A stretch of DNA of 64,000 bases from Lachnospiraceae bacterium (GTDB taxonomy: Bacteria > Bacillota > Clostridia > Lachnospirales > Lachnospiraceae): assembly GCA_017623295.1 (NCBI GenBank), contig JAGAPK010000060.1, forward strand, positions 1 to 64,000, written 5' to 3'. The notes under the pieces are model-generated. The model did not search any database, was not told the origin of the DNA, and saw only the letters and a program-made list of their open reading frames with translations. Position numbers and translations under genes: made by a program. Positions 9,175 to 17,751 of the stretch are shown here, in pieces (within the stretch, counting starts at the first letter, position 1; each line of letters opens with the position of its first letter).

Positions 9175-10185
9175 ATGGTATCGATGAAAGATATTTCAGC
9201 TGCCTGTGGCGTATCGATAGCAACAGTCAGCAAGGCACTTAATAATCACAATGATATAGGTGAAGAGACAAAGGAACATATACGTCAGGTTGCAAAGGAA
9301 ATGGGATATACACCCAATGCAGCAGCCAAGGTTTTGAAAACCAATCGCACCTATAATATAGGAGTGGTCTTATCCCATGAAGATCAGAGTGGTTTGACAC
9401 ATGACTTTTTCGCACATGTTCTTGAAAGTTTCAAGTTTGCAGCAGAACAGAAGGGATATGATATAACCTTTATAAATGGTAGCAGACAAGGAACAAAACA
9501 TATGTCTTATCTCGAACATGCGAGATATCGTGGATTTGATGGAGTGGCAGTGATTTGTGCCAACTTTTATGACATGGAACTGGAAGAACTGGTAAAGAGT
9601 AAAATTCCGGTAGTCACAGTTGACCATGTGTTTCATGGAAGAATGTCAGTTACTTCAGATAATGTAAAAGGAATGAAAGATTTAATCACTTATATATATG
9701 AACAGGGACATCGAAGAATTGCTTACATTCATGGAGCTCCTTCTTCTGTAACACAAAGCCGATTAACAAGTTTTTACCATACAGTAGAAGAACTTGGACT
9801 TAAGATTCCTGATGAATATATATTAGAGGCGGCATACAGAGATTCCAAAGAGGCTTACAAAATGACAGAGAAACTTCTTGATTTAAAAACACCGCCTACC
9901 TGTATCTGCTACCCGGATGATTTTTCAGCATTTGGAGGCATGAATGCAATCAAAGAACGTGGACTTTCCATTCCAGAGGATATTTCGATAGCCGGTTATG
10001 ATGGTATTAGAATAGGAAGACATTTGGAACCGCAGCTTACTACCATCAGACAGGATACCACTAAGATAGGTAAACTGGCGGCAGAGAAATTAATCAATCT
10101 GATAGAAAGACCAAAGAGCACAATTATTGAACAGATTGTAGTTGAGGGAACCGTTTTCCCGGGCAAATCAGTCAAGAAAATTTAG
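9175..10185 (+). CDS. LacI-family regulator of the cellobiose locus
   Basis: Repressor of 336 residues: N-terminal helix-turn-helix (SMKDISAACGVSIATVSKAL), hinge helix ending near AAKVLKTNRTYNIGVVL, and a periplasmic-binding-protein-like sugar sensor (SIAGYDGIRIGRHLEPQLTT). I use the ATG at 9175, behind GGAGAGGAG, rather than an ATG 17 codons upstream, because LacI proteins begin directly with the helix-turn-helix. It is the first gene of the importer operon and divergent from cbpA. Matching operator motifs at both promoters suggest it controls both. The inducer is probably cellobiose or a derivative, by context only. Confidence 0.9.
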   Translation: MVSMKDISAACGVSIATVSKALNNHNDIGEETKEHIRQVAKEMGYTPNAAAKVLKTNRTYNIGVVLSHEDQSGLTHDFFAHVLESFKFAAEQKGYDITFINGSRQGTKHMSYLEHARYRGFDGVAVICANFYDMELEELVKSKIPVVTVDHVFHGRMSVTSDNVKGMKDLITYIYEQGHRRIAYIHGAPSSVTQSRLTSFYHTVEELGLKIPDEYILEAAYRDSKEAYKMTEKLLDLKTPPTCICYPDDFSAFGGMNAIKERGLSIPEDISIAGYDGIRIGRHLEPQLTTIRQDTTKIGKLAAEKLINLIERPKSTIIEQIVVEGTVFPGKSVKKI

Positions 10186-10270
10186 GCATTTTCGGAAATA
10201 AATTTTCCGTAAATATAAATGCAAGTAACAAAAACACCAAAAATAATATTTTAAAGGGAGGAATTAAGTA

Positions 10271-11710
10271 ATGAAAAAGAAATTACTTAGCACACTGCTT
10301 TCCGTAGCAATGGTATCTAGTTTATTAGTTGGTTGTGGCGGAAGCACAGAAGAAGCAACAACAGAAGAAGCAGCAGCAACAGAAGAGGCTGCAGCAGAAG
10401 AAACAGCAGCAGAAGAAACAACTGAAGCAGCTGAAACAGAAGAAGCAGCAGCAACAGAAACAGCTGCAGCAGATGAAGGAAAAGTTCTTAACATTTACTG
10501 CTGGAATGAAGAATTCAAGAGCCGTATTACAGCTCACTATCCAGGATACACAGAAGTAGATGCTACTACTGGTACAATTGGAGATGTAACTGTTAACTGG
10601 AACATTACTCCTAATGATGACAATGCATACCAGAACAATCTGGATGAAACATTATTAAAACAGGCTGATGCAGCAGCTGATGACAAGATTGATATTTTCT
10701 TAGTAGAAGCTGACTATGCATTAAAATATGTAGATACAGACTATACAATGGCTGTAACAGATTTAGGCATCACAGATGCTGATCTTGCTAACCAGTATCA
10801 GTATACAAAAGATATCGTAACAGATTCTAACGGCGTATTAAAAGGTGTTTCATGGCAGGGATGTCCTGGTGCAATGTTCTACAGCCGTGAAGCTGCTAAA
10901 GAAATCTTCGGAACAGATGATCCGGCAGAAGTTCAGAAATATGTAGCTGACTGGGCAACATTTACAGAAACAGCAAAAACAGTTGCAGATGCTGGTTACA
11001 AAATGACATCTTCTGTAAACGATACATACCGTGTATACTCCAACAACGTATCCAGCAAATGGGTTGTTGATGGAAAAATCAACATTGATGATAACTTAAT
11101 GGCATGGGTAGAAAACTCTAAAGCAATGGTAGATGCTGGTCAGACTGGTACACATGAACTTTGGAGCGATGACTGGAGCAAAGGCTTCTATCCAGAAGGA
11201 AAAGTATTCTGCTACTTTGGACCTGCTTGGTTAATCAACTTCTCTATGGCAGCTGACGTAGAAGGCAGTATCGGTAACCAGGGCGGCTGGGCAGCAACAG
11301 AAGGTCCTCAGGGATTCTACTGGGGCGGTACATGGATTTGTGCAGCAAACGGTACAGACAATGCTAGCCTTGTAAAAGATATCATGCTTCAGATGACAAC
11401 AAATGAAACAGTTATGACAGAAATCGTTGTTGAAGATGATGATTTCGTAAACAACAAACCTGCTATGGAAGCTATGGCAGCAGATACAAGCTACTCCAGC
11501 ACAATTCTTGGTGGACAGAACCCATTAGCTATGTACTGTGCAGGCGCTGAGAAGATTGATTTAAGCAACCTTTCCAGCTATGATCAGGGATGTAACGAAG
11601 AATTCCAGAACGCTATGAAGAACTACTTCGAAGGCAATGCAACTCTGGATGAAGCACTTGACTTATTCTACAAAGCAGTTGTAGAAAAATATCCTGAATT
11701 AACATACTAA
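10271..11710 (+). CDS. Sugar ABC transporter substrate-binding lipoprotein
   Basis: Extracellular solute-binding protein of 479 residues anchored by lipid. The signal peptide ends in the lipobox LVGC with Cys22. Residues 24-68 form a Thr/Glu/Ala-rich low-complexity tether, followed by the binding domain starting KVLNIYCWNEEFKSRI. Aromatic and acidic residues (GFYWGGTWICAANG) fit a family 1 carbohydrate-binding protein. Two permeases follow and the phosphorylase gene is divergent, so cellobiose or cellodextrins are the likely cargo. AAGGGAGG precedes the ATG. Confidence 0.88.
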   Translation: MKKKLLSTLLSVAMVSSLLVGCGGSTEEATTEEAAATEEAAAEETAAEETTEAAETEEAAATETAAADEGKVLNIYCWNEEFKSRITAHYPGYTEVDATTGTIGDVTVNWNITPNDDNAYQNNLDETLLKQADAAADDKIDIFLVEADYALKYVDTDYTMAVTDLGITDADLANQYQYTKDIVTDSNGVLKGVSWQGCPGAMFYSREAAKEIFGTDDPAEVQKYVADWATFTETAKTVADAGYKMTSSVNDTYRVYSNNVSSKWVVDGKINIDDNLMAWVENSKAMVDAGQTGTHELWSDDWSKGFYPEGKVFCYFGPAWLINFSMAADVEGSIGNQGGWAATEGPQGFYWGGTWICAANGTDNASLVKDIMLQMTTNETVMTEIVVEDDDFVNNKPAMEAMAADTSYSSTILGGQNPLAMYCAGAEKIDLSNLSSYDQGCNEEFQNAMKNYFEGNATLDEALDLFYKAVVEKYPELTY

Positions 11711-11751
11711 TCAGAATAGTATAATTGAATAGGTAACTATTTGATTCATGG

Positions 11752-11779
11752 GGCCATGCCTGTCGTGACAGGCATGGCC
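11752..11779 (+). terminator. Intra-operon hairpin between binding protein and permeases
   Basis: A perfect 12-bp stem (GGCCATGCCTGT/ACAGGCATGGCC, loop CGTG) is followed by ATTTTAAT. The weak T-run suggests a partial terminator or an RNA-stabilising 3' end, a common way to make more binding protein than permease. Confidence 0.75.
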
Positions 11780-11897
11780 ATTTTAATAAAATGATGTGAT
11801 ACAAGACAGAGCTGGCAGCAGGGCTTTACTGCTGACTGGCAGTAGAGCAATACTGCGAGCTCTGTTGGAAAAAAGCAAAAAACGGAGGGTGTATTTT

Positions 11898-12809
11898 ATG
11901 AAAACTGCAAAGAAAGGAAAGGTTGTACGCTATAACAAGTGGGGATATATCTTTTTAATTCCTTTTGTGACAGTATATTTGATTTTCCAGTTTATTCCTT
12001 TGGTAAGCACTATTTACAACAGCTTTTTTGAAAATTACCGTTCAGGACTTACGCAGATTGGTCCTAACTTTATAGGACTTGAGAATTATCAGACATTGCT
12101 TACGAACGGAGATTTGTGGACATATACCCAGAACACATTGATTATGTGGGTGATGGGCTTTGTTCCACAGATTATTGTATCTTTGTTATTGGGTGCATGG
12201 TTTTCTAATCCGAGCCTCAGATTAAAATGTCAGAGATTTTTTAAGACAGTAATTTATCTTCCAAACTTAATCATGGCTTCTGCATTTGCAATGTTGTTCT
12301 TTACCTTGTTCTCTGATGGTGGACCGATTAACTCTATGTTAATCCAGATGGGAATTTTAGATGAACCATTCAAGTTTATGTCAAATGTCTGGAGTACACG
12401 TACTTTGGTTGCATTTATGAACTTTATTATGTGGTTTGGTAATACTACCATTCTTTTGATGGCTGGTATGATGGGTATTGACACATCCTTGTTTGAAGCA
12501 GCAGAAGTAGATGGCGCTACATCAACGCAGGTATTTTTCAAGATTACATTGCCATTGCTTCGCCCTATTTTGATTTATGTAATGATAACATCCTTAATTG
12601 GTGGTTTGCAGATGTTCGATGTTCCACAGATTTTGACAAATGCTACCGGCGATCCGATGCGTTCTACTATGACACTGATTATGTACTTGAATAAACATTT
12701 GTTTAGCAAGAACTATGGTCTTGGTGGTGCATTATCCGTTATGTTGTTTATCATAACAGGTATCTTGAGCATGATTGTATACAAATTTTCAGATAGTAAA
12801 GAGAAATAG
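11898..12809 (+). CDS. Sugar ABC transporter permease, MalF/UgpA type
   Basis: Inner membrane channel subunit of 303 residues with six predicted helices. The cytoplasmic EAA loop reads EAAEVDGATSTQVFFKITLPLLRP and contacts the ATPase. The start is the ATG at 11898 behind CGGAGGG; the 34 upstream in-frame codons are charged and lie in the intergenic region. Thirteen bases separate it from the second permease. Confidence 0.9.
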   Translation: MKTAKKGKVVRYNKWGYIFLIPFVTVYLIFQFIPLVSTIYNSFFENYRSGLTQIGPNFIGLENYQTLLTNGDLWTYTQNTLIMWVMGFVPQIIVSLLLGAWFSNPSLRLKCQRFFKTVIYLPNLIMASAFAMLFFTLFSDGGPINSMLIQMGILDEPFKFMSNVWSTRTLVAFMNFIMWFGNTTILLMAGMMGIDTSLFEAAEVDGATSTQVFFKITLPLLRPILIYVMITSLIGGLQMFDVPQILTNATGDPMRSTMTLIMYLNKHLFSKNYGLGGALSVMLFIITGILSMIVYKFSDSKEK

Positions 12810-12821
12810 GAGGAGACCGAG

Positions 12822-13685
12822 ATGCATGATGAAAATGCTAAAGTAAGCAAAGGTATTGGTATTAAGGGAAGAAGAGTGATTGCTTATACCTTTTTGATTA
12901 TTATTTCCTTTTTGTGTCTGTTCTGGTTCTATGTATTGTTTATTAATGCAACAAGATCACATTCTGAACTGACAAAAGGTTTTACAGCACTTCCAAGTTC
13001 TCATTTGTGGGAGAACTGGACTAATTTGGTAAATGGAACATTACCGGTATGGTCCGGATTGTTTAACAGTTTATTGATTTCAACACTGAGTGCAGTCCTT
13101 TGTACATATTTTTCGACCATGACGGCTTATGCCATCCATGCATATGAATTTAAACTGAAAAAATTTATGTTTACTTTTATCCTGATGATTATGATGATTC
13201 CTACACAGGTAACAGCACTCGGATTTTTACAGTTGGTTTCTAATATGAAATTGGAGGATTCCTTTATTCCTCTTATTGTTCCGGCAATTGCGGCTCCGGT
13301 TACTTTCTTCTATATGAAGCAGTACATGGAAAGCTCCTTGCCACTGTCATTGGTTGAAGCGGCACGTATCGACGGTTCCGGTGAATTTAGAACCTTTAAT
13401 ACAATTATTATTCCGCTGATGAAACCGGCAATTGCAGTACAGGCGATTTTCACTTTCGTAAGCAATTGGAACAATTACTTTACTCCGGCACTTATTTTGC
13501 ATGATGACAGCAAGAAAACATTGCCTATCTTGATTGCGCAGTTAAGAGCTGCTGACTGGTTGAAGTTTGATATGGGTCAGGTATATGTAATGATTGCCTT
13601 CTCTATCTTCCCGGTTATTATTGTATACTTATTCCTGTCTAAGTTCATTGTACAGGGTGTTGCAATGGGTAGTGTGAAGGGCTAA
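12822..13685 (+). CDS. Sugar ABC transporter permease, MalG/UgpE type
   Basis: Second channel subunit of 287 residues, six helices, with the EAA loop EAARIDGSGEFRTFNTIIIPLMKP. AGGAGGAGA precedes the ATG. It closes the importer operon before a strong terminator. No ATPase is encoded in this operon, so a shared MsmK/UgpC-type ATPase elsewhere must energise it; the one at 41159 is a candidate. Confidence 0.9.
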   Translation: MHDENAKVSKGIGIKGRRVIAYTFLIIISFLCLFWFYVLFINATRSHSELTKGFTALPSSHLWENWTNLVNGTLPVWSGLFNSLLISTLSAVLCTYFSTMTAYAIHAYEFKLKKFMFTFILMIMMIPTQVTALGFLQLVSNMKLEDSFIPLIVPAIAAPVTFFYMKQYMESSLPLSLVEAARIDGSGEFRTFNTIIIPLMKPAIAVQAIFTFVSNWNNYFTPALILHDDSKKTLPILIAQLRAADWLKFDMGQVYVMIAFSIFPVIIVYLFLSKFIVQGVAMGSVKG

Positions 13686-13723
13686 TACATTAGGGGAGTA
13701 TAGCAAAGCTAAAAAAATAAACG

Positions 13724-13758
13724 AAAATCCCTCTTACTTTCGGGTGAGGGGGATTTTT
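13724..13758 (+). terminator. Terminator of the sugar importer operon
   Basis: AAAATCCCTCT pairs with AGGGGGATTTT across a short loop and runs into T residues, about 40 bases after the last permease. Confidence 0.85.
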
Positions 13759-13845
13759 GCGTGGCTTTCTTAATAGAATTTTAAGAATGCTGTCATAGTA
13801 AAATGAAAGATAATATGCTAAACTGTTGGCAGAGGTGATTGAAAA

Positions 13846-14310
13846 ATGGATAAAAGAGAGTTTTTAGATAAATTACAACGTGCATTAGCCAGCGGTGTGA
13901 GTAGCAGTCAGGTGGCGGAGAATGTGCGTTACTATCAGGATTATATTGAATCAGAAATCAGAAAAGGCAGAAACGAGCAGGAAGTATTAGAACAGCTTGG
14001 CGATCCAAGACTGCTTGCGAAGAGTATTATTGAGGCCAATAAGCGTTCCGGTGCAAGTTATGGTTCTAACAGGGAATATGATGAGGAAGTGTCACAGGAG
14101 ACGTCAGGAGGGTCTGGCGACAATTTTGATGAAAGATTTAAGCAGCGTGACATTAAGATACCGGGATGGCTTATTATGGTTATTGCAACGGTAATCATTA
14201 TTTTATTCATTGGAATAGCGACTTCCCTTATTTCTGTTCTTTCACCGGTTATTATTGTCGTTTTGGTAATTCTTTTAATTGTGAAGCTTTTTCAGAATAA
14301 TACAAAATAG
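13846..14310 (+). CDS. DUF1700 (HAAS) membrane protein
   Basis: Membrane protein of 154 residues with unknown function. Residues 1-65 form the helical HAAS-type domain typical of DUF1700 (DKREFLDKLQRAL, then NEQEVLEQLGDPRLLAKSII). A polar linker follows, then two close membrane helices from about residue 104 to the end. DUF1700 genes often follow a PadR repressor; none is here. AGAGGTGA precedes the ATG. Confidence 0.8.
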   Translation: MDKREFLDKLQRALASGVSSSQVAENVRYYQDYIESEIRKGRNEQEVLEQLGDPRLLAKSIIEANKRSGASYGSNREYDEEVSQETSGGSGDNFDERFKQRDIKIPGWLIMVIATVIIILFIGIATSLISVLSPVIIVVLVILLIVKLFQNNTK

Positions 14311-14333
14311 CCCATTTTGGCAAACGGGCTATT
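14306..14333 (+). terminator. Hairpin overlapping the DUF1700 stop codon
   Basis: AATAGCCC pairs with GGGCTATT and includes the stop codon. No T-run follows, so Rho-independent termination is uncertain. Confidence 0.45.
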
Positions 14334-14441
14334 CAGGGGAGTATAAATAATTAATATATAAGGGTTGTAAATAGAAAATGAAGGGGTGTTTCTATCTACT
14401 AATTATATTATATACAATCTGGGGCGAAATGCAATTCGAAA

Positions 14442-14496
14442 TAGTACCAAAGTACCAACAAATATTTTGGTACTTTTATATAAAAAACTGGTACTA
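14442..14496. repeat. Nested GTAC-core inverted repeats
   Basis: An inner 10-bp inverted repeat AAAGTACCAA/TTGGTACTTT (14449-14458, 14467-14476) lies inside an outer pair TAGTACCA/TGGTACTA (14442-14449, 14489-14496). The gap 14311-14580 also holds a hairpin ATAGAAA/TTTCTAT (14371-14377, 14389-14395). Four copies of one core in mirrored order suggest two operator sites for a dimeric regulator ahead of the small gene at 14581; a hairpin in RNA is the alternative. Confidence 0.6.
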
Positions 14497-14580
14497 AAGA
14501 CCTAATTTTGAAATGAATAGTTTTTTGGGAATCTTGTAATACTAATCCTGTAACTAAAATCAATCAGGAGGTATGTTAAG

Positions 14581-14736
14581 ATGTCTAAGAATGATTATAG
14601 CCAGAATGCACAGAGCAATGATAAGCAGCAGGATAAATCCGGCGGTCAGAATGCGCAGAACAGCAACCAGAAGAATAATGCCAAAAATTCTTCTAACAGC
14701 AATGCACAGGACAGCAATAAGAAAAACAATTTCTAA
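14581..14736 (+). CDS. Small Asn/Gln/Ser/Lys-rich protein, 51 residues
   Basis: Short gene supported by a near-perfect ribosome site (CAGGAGGTATGTTAAG before ATG) and its own terminator 20 bases after the stop. The product has 14 Asn, 9 Ser, 8 Gln and 7 Lys in 51 residues and almost no hydrophobic side chains, so it should be soluble and disordered, with no signal peptide or membrane helix. I do not recognise the family. Its composition resembles small clostridial proteins expressed in late growth or sporulation, but that is only an analogy. Confidence 0.7.
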   Translation: MSKNDYSQNAQSNDKQQDKSGGQNAQNSNQKNNAKNSSNSNAQDSNKKNNF

Positions 14737-14754
14737 AAAGTTTCTAAGTATAAA

Positions 14755-14786
14755 AGCGGCATAACCTATGGGTTGTGCCGTTTTTG
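14755..14786 (+). terminator. Terminator of the 51-residue protein gene
   Basis: GCGGCATAACC pairs with GGGTTGTGCCGT around TAT and ends in five T residues. Confidence 0.88.
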
Positions 14787-14802
14787 CATATGAACCTTTT
14801 TG

Positions 14803-14831
14803 TTGACAGAGGAACAACGACAATTTACAAT
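14803..14831 (+). promoter_or_regulatory. Sigma-A promoter of the methyltransferase gene
   Basis: TTGACA (14803-14808), a 17-base spacer and TACAAT (14826-14831). The expected first transcribed base is about 14838, which is the proposed ATG itself. Confidence 0.65.
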
Positions 14832-14837
14832 GAGTTT

Positions 14838-16001
14838 ATGGAAAAAATGAATTTTATCGTACCATGCCATTTTGGGCTGGAAACAGTATTAAAAAGAGAA
14901 ATTACAGAGTTGGGATATCAGATATCTTCGGTAGAAGACGGGCGTGTAACCTTCGAGGGCGACATGGATGCCCTCTGTCGTGCGAATATTTTTCTCCGTA
15001 CGGCGGAAAGAGTATTGATTAAAGTTGGAAGTTTCCATGCAGAAACGTTTGAGGAGCTTTTTCAGGGCACGAAAACCCTGCCTTGGGAGAATTTTATACC
15101 GGAGGATGGAAAGTTCTGGGTAGCGAAAGCAGCAAGCATTAAGAGTAAGCTGTTTAGCCCTTCTGATATTCAGTCGATTATGAAAAAAGCGATGGTAGAG
15201 CGTCTGAAGTCTGTTTACCATAAAGAATGGTTTGCGGAAACAGGGGCTTCTTTTCCAGTGCGCGTTTTTCTGATGAAAGATGAGGTTGTTGTTGGACTGG
15301 ATACAACGGGAGAATCGTTGCATAAAAGGGGTTATCGTAAATTGACGGCGAAAGCGCCGATTGCAGAAAATCTGGCAGCAGCACTGATTATGCTGACACC
15401 CTGGAAAGGTGATAGAGTTTTGGTTGATCCATTCTGTGGTAGCGGAACGTTTCCAATTGAAGCGGCAATGATGGCTGCTCATATGGCACCGGGAATGAAC
15501 CGCAGCTTTTTGGCAGAGGAATGGACACACCTCGTACCACGCAAGAGCTGGTATCGTGCGATTGATGAAGCGGATTCTATGGTAAATCTGGATATTGAAA
15601 CGGATATTCAGGGCTATGATATTGATGATAAAATGGTTTCGATTGCCAGAGAAAATGCGAAGCTTGCCGGAGTAGAGAACTTAATTCACTTTCAGCGCAG
15701 AGGCGTGGAGCAACTCAGCCATCCGAAGAAATATGGTTTTATTATAACCAATCCGCCTTATGGGGAACGTATTGAGGAGAAAAAGAATCTTCCTGCATTA
15801 TATCGGACGATTGGCGAGCGATATATGGGCTTGGATAGCTGGTCAATGTATCTGATTTCTGCTTATGAACAGGCAGAGCAATATATTGGAAGAAAAGCAG
15901 ATAAAAACAGAAAAATTTATAATGGTATGATGAAGACATACTACTATCAGTTTATGGGACCGAAGCCGCCGTCGGGAGAAAACAGACGGCATGGAGGTTG
16001 A
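14838..16001 (+). CDS. THUMP-domain RNA methyltransferase, RlmL/YpsC type
   Basis: S-adenosylmethionine-dependent enzyme that probably makes N2-methylguanosine in 23S rRNA. The 387 residues contain an N-terminal ferredoxin-like/THUMP region (VPCHFGLETVLKREITELGY), then the Rossmann methyltransferase with DPFCGSGTFPIEAAMMA (SAM site) and the catalytic NPPY in FIITNPPYGERI. The start at 14838 is chosen because the protein family begins a few residues before FIVPC; there is no ribosome site. It abuts the next gene, whose ribosome site lies in its last codons. Confidence 0.88.
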   Translation: MEKMNFIVPCHFGLETVLKREITELGYQISSVEDGRVTFEGDMDALCRANIFLRTAERVLIKVGSFHAETFEELFQGTKTLPWENFIPEDGKFWVAKAASIKSKLFSPSDIQSIMKKAMVERLKSVYHKEWFAETGASFPVRVFLMKDEVVVGLDTTGESLHKRGYRKLTAKAPIAENLAAALIMLTPWKGDRVLVDPFCGSGTFPIEAAMMAAHMAPGMNRSFLAEEWTHLVPRKSWYRAIDEADSMVNLDIETDIQGYDIDDKMVSIARENAKLAGVENLIHFQRRGVEQLSHPKKYGFIITNPPYGERIEEKKNLPALYRTIGERYMGLDSWSMYLISAYEQAEQYIGRKADKNRKIYNGMMKTYYYQFMGPKPPSGENRRHGG

Positions 16002-16002
16002 T

Positions 16003-17085
16003 ATGCAACAGAATCAGTTGATGAAGAAAACTGCTATCTATACAGTGCTGTTTGCTGCTGTTGCAATGACATTGATGCTTTATTATTCGGCCAATAAAGT
16101 GGTGGTTGTAACAGGTGTTGCACAGGATGAAGTGGTACATAGCATGGGAACGGCAAATCATGAGAAAACGCCGGAAAGTATACAGAATAGGAACCAGATT
16201 ATAATTGACCGTGACAGTCAAGAAAAGGAACGCTTTTGTATACCGTTACATGCCAGCATTACAGCAGAAGATGTTACGATTGAAAATCATTACATGGACA
16301 AAGAATTATGGGTAAGTATTAAGCAAGAGAAAAAGGATGATACCTGCGAGGAATTTTATCGTTCTACCGGAGTTTACGGAAAATGCGATGAAGTAATGGA
16401 TGGCTATTTTGAAAGCGGAGATGAAACTTTTTGGTTGAAATTCCGGTTAAACAGTGTTTATGAATATAGCAGTATTTTTGAAAACAATAATTTGTACATT
16501 GAATTTATGACACCAAAGGAATCATATGACAAGATTGTCATAATTGATCCGGCTTATGGTGATGAGGTAACCGGTTCTGTTTTGACGGATATTGAAGGTA
16601 AGGAAATTACGCTGGAAGTTGCCCGTGCTTTGAAACAGAAACTGGATGGAACAGACATCAAGGTTTATTATACGCGAATGAGTGATATGAATCCGACAGA
16701 GGAAAGTCGGGTGGAATTGGCGAATGCAGCGAAAGCAGATATGCTGATCAGGATTGAAGTGAACGAAAATGTAGACGGTAAAATTTTTGGGACGGAAACG
16801 GTGTATAACGGACTATACTTTATTCCGGAATTTGGAAATGTTGAACTGGCAGATTTGTTGGAACGGGAAGTCGTGACGGCAATCAGTGGCAAAGCGAATG
16901 GGCTGGTTGAGTCGACGGAGAATGATGTGGTACTGAATCAGACTGAAATACCGGCAGCAACGATTCGTGTGGGTTATATTACAAATAAACAAGAAGGAAT
17001 TTTACTTGCAAGGGAAGATTATGCGCAGAAAATTGCAGAAGGCATTTATCAGGCAATTATGAGAGCATATGAGGAATATTTATAG
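16003..17085 (+). CDS. Membrane-anchored degenerate N-acetylmuramoyl-L-alanine amidase
   Basis: Protein of 360 residues with one N-terminal membrane helix (about residues 10-28) and the rest outside. Residues from about 178 follow the Amidase_3 fold, starting VIIDPAYG where active enzymes have the zinc-binding His of DPGHG. Where active enzymes have SIHAN, this protein has RIEVN (residues 250-254), so a second zinc His is also missing. I infer a non-catalytic peptidoglycan-binding or regulatory relative. GGAGG at 15993-15997 sets the ATG at 16003, two bases after the methyltransferase stop. Confidence 0.72.
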   Translation: MQQNQLMKKTAIYTVLFAAVAMTLMLYYSANKVVVVTGVAQDEVVHSMGTANHEKTPESIQNRNQIIIDRDSQEKERFCIPLHASITAEDVTIENHYMDKELWVSIKQEKKDDTCEEFYRSTGVYGKCDEVMDGYFESGDETFWLKFRLNSVYEYSSIFENNNLYIEFMTPKESYDKIVIIDPAYGDEVTGSVLTDIEGKEITLEVARALKQKLDGTDIKVYYTRMSDMNPTEESRVELANAAKADMLIRIEVNENVDGKIFGTETVYNGLYFIPEFGNVELADLLEREVVTAISGKANGLVESTENDVVLNQTEIPAATIRVGYITNKQEGILLAREDYAQKIAEGIYQAIMRAYEEYL

Positions 17086-17143
17086 AATTTTATAGCAAGT
17101 TTTTATTTTGTTGGAAAGAGTAATTAAGAAGGGAAAAAGAAGC

Positions 17144-17740
17144 ATGGGCAAGACGATTGTTTTTGCAACAGGAAATCAGGGTAAAATGAGAGAAATTCGA
17201 AAGATTCTCGGCGATATGGATGTTGAGATTCTTTCTATGAAAGAAGCCGGAATTTCTGCTGATATTATAGAAGACGGAACAACGTTTGAAGAAAATGCTA
17301 TTATTAAGGCAAAAGCAGTAGCGCGGGAAACGAAGTATATTGTACTGGCAGACGATTCCGGGCTGGAAATAGATTATCTGAACAAAGAACCAGGAATTTA
17401 TTCTGCGAGATATTTGGGAGAAGATACATCTTATGATATAAAAAACCGTAATTTGATTGAACGACTGGAAGGCGTTGAAGATGAAAAACGTACTGCCAGA
17501 TTTGTTTGCGCCATTGCGGCGGCAATGCCGGATGGCGAAATTATTACTACGCACGGTGTTATTGAAGGAAGAATTGGTTATGAACCAAAAGGAAGTAATG
17601 GATTTGGTTATGATCCTATTTTCTATGTGCCGGAATATGGGTGCAGCTCTGCCGAACTTAGTGAAGAAGAGAAAAATGCTATCAGCCACAGAGGAAAAGC
17701 ACTGGAGGCAATGAAAGAAGAACTGAAGAAAAGGATTTAA
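17144..17740 (+). CDS. rdgB: XTP/dITP diphosphatase (RdgB/HAM1)
   Basis: House-cleaning pyrophosphatase of 198 residues that hydrolyses dITP, XTP and ITP to keep damaged purines out of nucleic acids. Typical blocks are ATGNQGKMREI near the start, DGTTFEENAIIKA, LADDSGLEID (metal-binding acids), GFGYDPIF and ISHRGKAL near the end. The ATG at 17144 is used; an earlier TTG would add 12 charged residues. Fifty-eight bases follow the amidase-like gene, and 11 bases precede the phosphoesterase gene. Confidence 0.95.
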   Translation: MGKTIVFATGNQGKMREIRKILGDMDVEILSMKEAGISADIIEDGTTFEENAIIKAKAVARETKYIVLADDSGLEIDYLNKEPGIYSARYLGEDTSYDIKNRNLIERLEGVEDEKRTARFVCAIAAAMPDGEIITTHGVIEGRIGYEPKGSNGFGYDPIFYVPEYGCSSAELSEEEKNAISHRGKALEAMKEELKKRI

Positions 17741-17751
17741 CAGGTAGTAGT

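Noticed and set aside
10264-10559. Gln/Lys- and Ser/Ala-rich frames over the lipoprotein linker
   Set aside because: They are other-frame readings of the GAAGCAGCA-rich tether sequence of the binding protein. The same occurs at 29970-30337 in metQ.
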